DNA of 12,147 nt from Stenotrophomonas sp. UBA2302 (GTDB lineage Bacteria; Pseudomonadota; Gammaproteobacteria; Xanthomonadales; Xanthomonadaceae): contig DDVW01000064.1 of the NCBI GenBank assembly GCA_002345545.1, forward strand, positions 1 through 12,147. The letters are read 5' to 3'. Positions 10,314 through 12,147 of this stretch are shown one piece after another. The stretch's first letter is position 1, and every line of letters starts with the position of its first letter. A program made the position numbers and the translations under genes. A model generated the notes under the pieces. The model did not search any database. It was not told the DNA's origin and worked only from the letters and a program-made list of their open reading frames with translations.

Positions 10314-11101
10314 CGCTGCAGCGGGCGGTCGGAGTGCTCGATGAACTCCAGCAGCTGCCGCACATCGTCACTGTCGCGGGCCTGTTCGGCCAGTTGCTGC
10401 TTGGCTTCGGCCAGCGGCACGCCCGCTACATACAGGGTGCGGTAGGCGCGCTTGATCGCGCTGATGCGCTCGGCATCGAAGCCGCGGCGCTTGAGGCCTT
10501 CGCTGTTGATGCCGCGCGGACGGCCGTGGCCGTCGATGCCGACCATGGTGAACGGCGGAATATCACCGGTGACCAGCGCACCCATGCCGAGGAAAGCGTG
10601 ATCGCCGATGCGGCAGAACTGGTGGGCACCGGCGAAGCCGCTGATGATCACCCAGTTGCCGACGCTCACATGCCCGGCCAGCGTGGTGTTGTTGGAGAAC
10701 ACGCAGTGATCGGCCACATGGCAGTCATGGGCGACATGCACGTAGGCCAGCATCCAGTTGTCATTGCCGATGGTGGTCACGCCGCCGCCGCCGGCAGTGC
10801 CGCGGTTGACGGTGACGAACTCGCGGAACACGTTGCGATCGCCGATCACCAGCTCGGTGCGCTCACCGGCATACTTCTTGTCCTGCGGCTCGCCACCGAT
10901 GGCGCAGTGGCCGATGAAACGGTTGTCGCGGCCGATCCGTGTCGGGCCCTGGATGCTGCAGTGGGGACCGACTTCGGTGCCGTCACCGATCTGGACATCG
11001 GCACCGATCAGGCTGAAAGCGCCCACGCGCACGCCTTCGCCCAGCCGGGCGGCGGGGTCGACGACGGCGGACGGATGGATCAGGGGGGCGCTGTTGCTCA
11101 T
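10310..11101 (-). CDS. lpxA: UDP-N-acetylglucosamine O-acyltransferase
   Basis: LpxA transfers a 3-hydroxyacyl chain from ACP to the 3-OH of UDP-GlcNAc, the first step of lipid A synthesis. The 263 residues comprise a left-handed beta helix of hexapeptide repeats (about 5-190) and a helical C-terminal part with EGLKRRGF (201-208). The active-site histidines fall at H122, H125 (catalytic base, in VAHDC), H144 and H160, the same numbering as in E. coli LpxA. Position 173, the chain-length ruler that is Gly in E. coli, is Met here (FLGMGAL), as at the equivalent site in Pseudomonas aeruginosa, suggesting a shorter acyl chain than C14. GGAG lies 7 bases before the ATG. The gene starts 18 bp after fabZ and overlaps lpxB by ATGA. 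Confidence 0.98.
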   Translation of the reverse strand: MSNSAPLIHPSAVVDPAARLGEGVRVGAFSLIGADVQIGDGTEVGPHCSIQGPTRIGRDNRFIGHCAIGGEPQDKKYAGERTELVIGDRNVFREFVTVNRGTAGGGGVTTIGNDNWMLAYVHVAHDCHVADHCVFSNNTTLAGHVSVGNWVIISGFAGAHQFCRIGDHAFLGMGALVTGDIPPFTMVGIDGHGRPRGINSEGLKRRGFDAERISAIKRAYRTLYVAGVPLAEAKQQLAEQARDSDDVRQLLEFIEHSDRPLQR

Positions 11102-11108
11102 GCAGGAA

Positions 11109-11112
11109 CTCC
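11109..11112 (-). promoter_or_regulatory. Ribosome binding site of lpxA
   Basis: GGAG on the minus strand, 7 bases before the lpxA ATG, lies in the 18-bp gap after fabZ. lpxA is thus translated from its own site, unlike lpxB and rnhB, which lack one. Confidence 0.6.
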
Positions 11113-11119
11113 GTGCAGG

Positions 11120-11578
11120 TTATTCGCGGGTGCCGGCGCACAGCACTTCGGCATGCGCGACCACTTCACCATCGACCTTGGCCTCACCGTAGTACACGGC
11201 CATGTTGCGGATCACACGCTTGACCTGCACGTGCAGCTCCAGCACATCGCCGGGCACGACCTGCTTCATGAAGCGCACGTTGTCGACCTTGACCAGGTAG
11301 AACAGCTTGGACTGCGCGTCACGGCCGAGGCTGAGCTGGGTCAGCACGCCGCCGGCCTGCGCCAGCGCCTCGATGATCAGCACGCCCGGCATGATCGGCT
11401 GGGTCGGAAAATGCCCCTGGAAGAACGGCTCGTTGATGGTGACGTTCTTGTGCGCAACGATGCGCTTGCCCTCGATGTCGAGCTCGACAACCTTGTCGAC
11501 CAGCAGGAAGGGATAGCGGTGCGGAATCAGCGTCTGGATGGTGGTGACGTCGATGGGCAGTTGCGGACTTGCGTTCAT
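11120..11578 (-). CDS. fabZ: 3-hydroxyacyl-ACP dehydratase
   Basis: FabZ removes water from 3-hydroxyacyl-ACP to give trans-2-enoyl-ACP in the fatty-acid elongation cycle in the cytoplasm. It competes with LpxA and LpxD for the same hydroxyacyl substrates, which explains its place among them. The 152-residue hot-dog protein has [15 protein letters not shown] (14-28), the catalytic His56 in FFQGHFP and Glu70 in [11 protein letters not shown], and the C-terminal strand segments [21 protein letters not shown]. Length and motifs are standard. AAGGAG lies 5 bases before the ATG, inside the last lpxD codons, and the start overlaps the lpxD stop by ATGA. Confidence 0.98.
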   Translation of the reverse strand: MNASPQLPIDVTTIQTLIPHRYPFLLVDKVVELDIEGKRIVAHKNVTINEPFFQGHFPTQPIMPGVLIIEALAQAGGVLTQLSLGRDAQSKLFYLVKVDNVRFMKQVVPGDVLELHVQVKRVIRNMAVYYGEAKVDGEVVAHAEVLCAGTRE

Positions 11579-12147
11579 TCCTTCTCCTTGCTCACAGCCA
11601 GGATGCGCCTTGCCAGCACATCAAGCTGCTTGAAGCGCGCGGCGTTCTTGCGCCACGTGCGGTTGTCGGTCAATGGGGTGCCGGACGAATATTCGCCCGG
11701 CTCATGGATGGAATTGCGCACCACCGACTTGCCGGTGATGACCACGTGGTCGCAGATTTCCAGATGGCCGACCACGCCCACCGCACCACCGAGCAGGCAG
11801 TAGCGGCCGATCTTGGCGCTGCCTGCGATACCGGTGGAGCCGGCGATGGCGCTGTGTGCGCCGATCTGCACGTTGTGGGCGATCTGCACCAGGTTGTCCA
11901 CGCGCACGTCTTCCTCGAGCACCGTGTCTTCCAGCGCGCCGCGGTCGATGCAGGTGTTGGCGCCGATCTCGCAGTCGTCGCCAATACGCACACCACCCAG
12001 CTGCGGCACCTTGATCCAGTGGCCGTTGTCCATCGCCAGGCCGAAGCCCTCGGCACCGAGTACGGCGCCGGGATGGATGCGCACGCGCTTGCCCAGCTTC
12101 ACGCGTGCCACCAGGGTGACGCGGGCGAGCAGTTCGCAGCCGGCCTC
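11575..12147 (-). CDS. lpxD: UDP-3-O-acylglucosamine N-acyltransferase, 3' part
   Basis: LpxD adds the second 3-hydroxyacyl chain, N-linked, to UDP-3-O-acyl-glucosamine in lipid A synthesis. The window holds the last 190 residues of a protein usually about 340 long; the frame stays open to the window end, so the gene is cut by the window, not broken. The visible part is the left-handed beta helix, with GAEGFG near the acceptor site, the segment GDDCEIGANTCIDRG, and VQIAHNVQIG, whose His (codon at 11875-11877) matches the E. coli catalytic His239. The C-terminal helical end follows, with WRKNAARFKQLD. The internal GTG at 12111 is an ordinary Val codon. The stop overlaps the fabZ start by ATGA. 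Confidence 0.96.
   Translation of the reverse strand, partial: EAGCELLARVTLVARVKLGKRVRIHPGAVLGAEGFGLAMDNGHWIKVPQLGGVRIGDDCEIGANTCIDRGALEDTVLEEDVRVDNLVQIAHNVQIGAHSAIAGSTGIAGSAKIGRYCLLGGAVGVVGHLEICDHVVITGKSVVRNSIHEPGEYSSGTPLTDNRTWRKNAARFKQLDVLARRILAVSKEKE
11584..11589 (-). promoter_or_regulatory. Ribosome binding site of fabZ
   Basis: AAGGAG on the minus strand, 5 bases before the fabZ ATG, is embedded in the codons for the Lys/Glu-rich end of LpxD. Confidence 0.65.

Noticed and set aside
8877..10445. Plus-strand open frame of 522 codons opposite lpxB and rnhB
   Set aside because: Antisense to two genes with full catalytic motifs; no recognisable protein features. The same holds for the plus-strand frames at 14-1150 and 10247-11803.

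Overview
The window is high-GC DNA from a gammaproteobacterium, most likely a member of the Xanthomonadaceae (Stenotrophomonas/Xanthomonas type). This is inferred from the protein sequences, the strong preference for G/C-ending codons in the housekeeping genes, and the gene order; the genus cannot be fixed from the sequence alone.

The backbone lies on the minus strand, read from right to left: lpxD (3' part only, cut by the window end), fabZ, lpxA, lpxB, rnhB, then after an interruption dnaE and accA. This is the widely conserved proteobacterial cluster for early lipid A synthesis, fatty-acid dehydration, RNase HII, the replicative polymerase alpha subunit and the acetyl-CoA carboxylase alpha subunit. 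The lpxD-fabZ, lpxA-lpxB and lpxB-rnhB junctions are 4-bp ATGA overlaps and fabZ-lpxA are 18 bp apart, so these five genes look like one translationally coupled unit. A perfect bidirectional hairpin terminator follows accA at the left end.

Between rnhB and dnaE, which adjoin in the usual version of this cluster, sits a module of about 3.7 kb. It holds a minus-strand gene for a 215-residue soluble protein with a YkvA/DUF1232-like segment. Divergent from it, across a 143-bp intergenic region, are two plus-strand genes that overlap by ATGA: a 761-residue CadC-like regulator (winged helix, one membrane segment, FlgO/TolB-like domain, TPR array) and a 153-residue lipoprotein with a probable all-beta, cupredoxin-like domain lacking copper ligands. 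These two converge on rnhB with only 14 bp between stop codons. A cluster of GC-rich hairpins lies between the DUF1232-like gene and dnaE.

The minus-strand genes link fatty-acid supply (accA, fabZ) with lipid A assembly (lpxD, lpxA, lpxB) and replication and repair (dnaE, rnhB). The regulator-lipoprotein pair looks like a self-contained envelope-sensing unit. It is the least explained part of the window; the rest is ordinary core genome. No tRNA, rRNA, CRISPR, insertion sequence or prophage gene was seen, and no gene-free stretch exceeds 300 bases.
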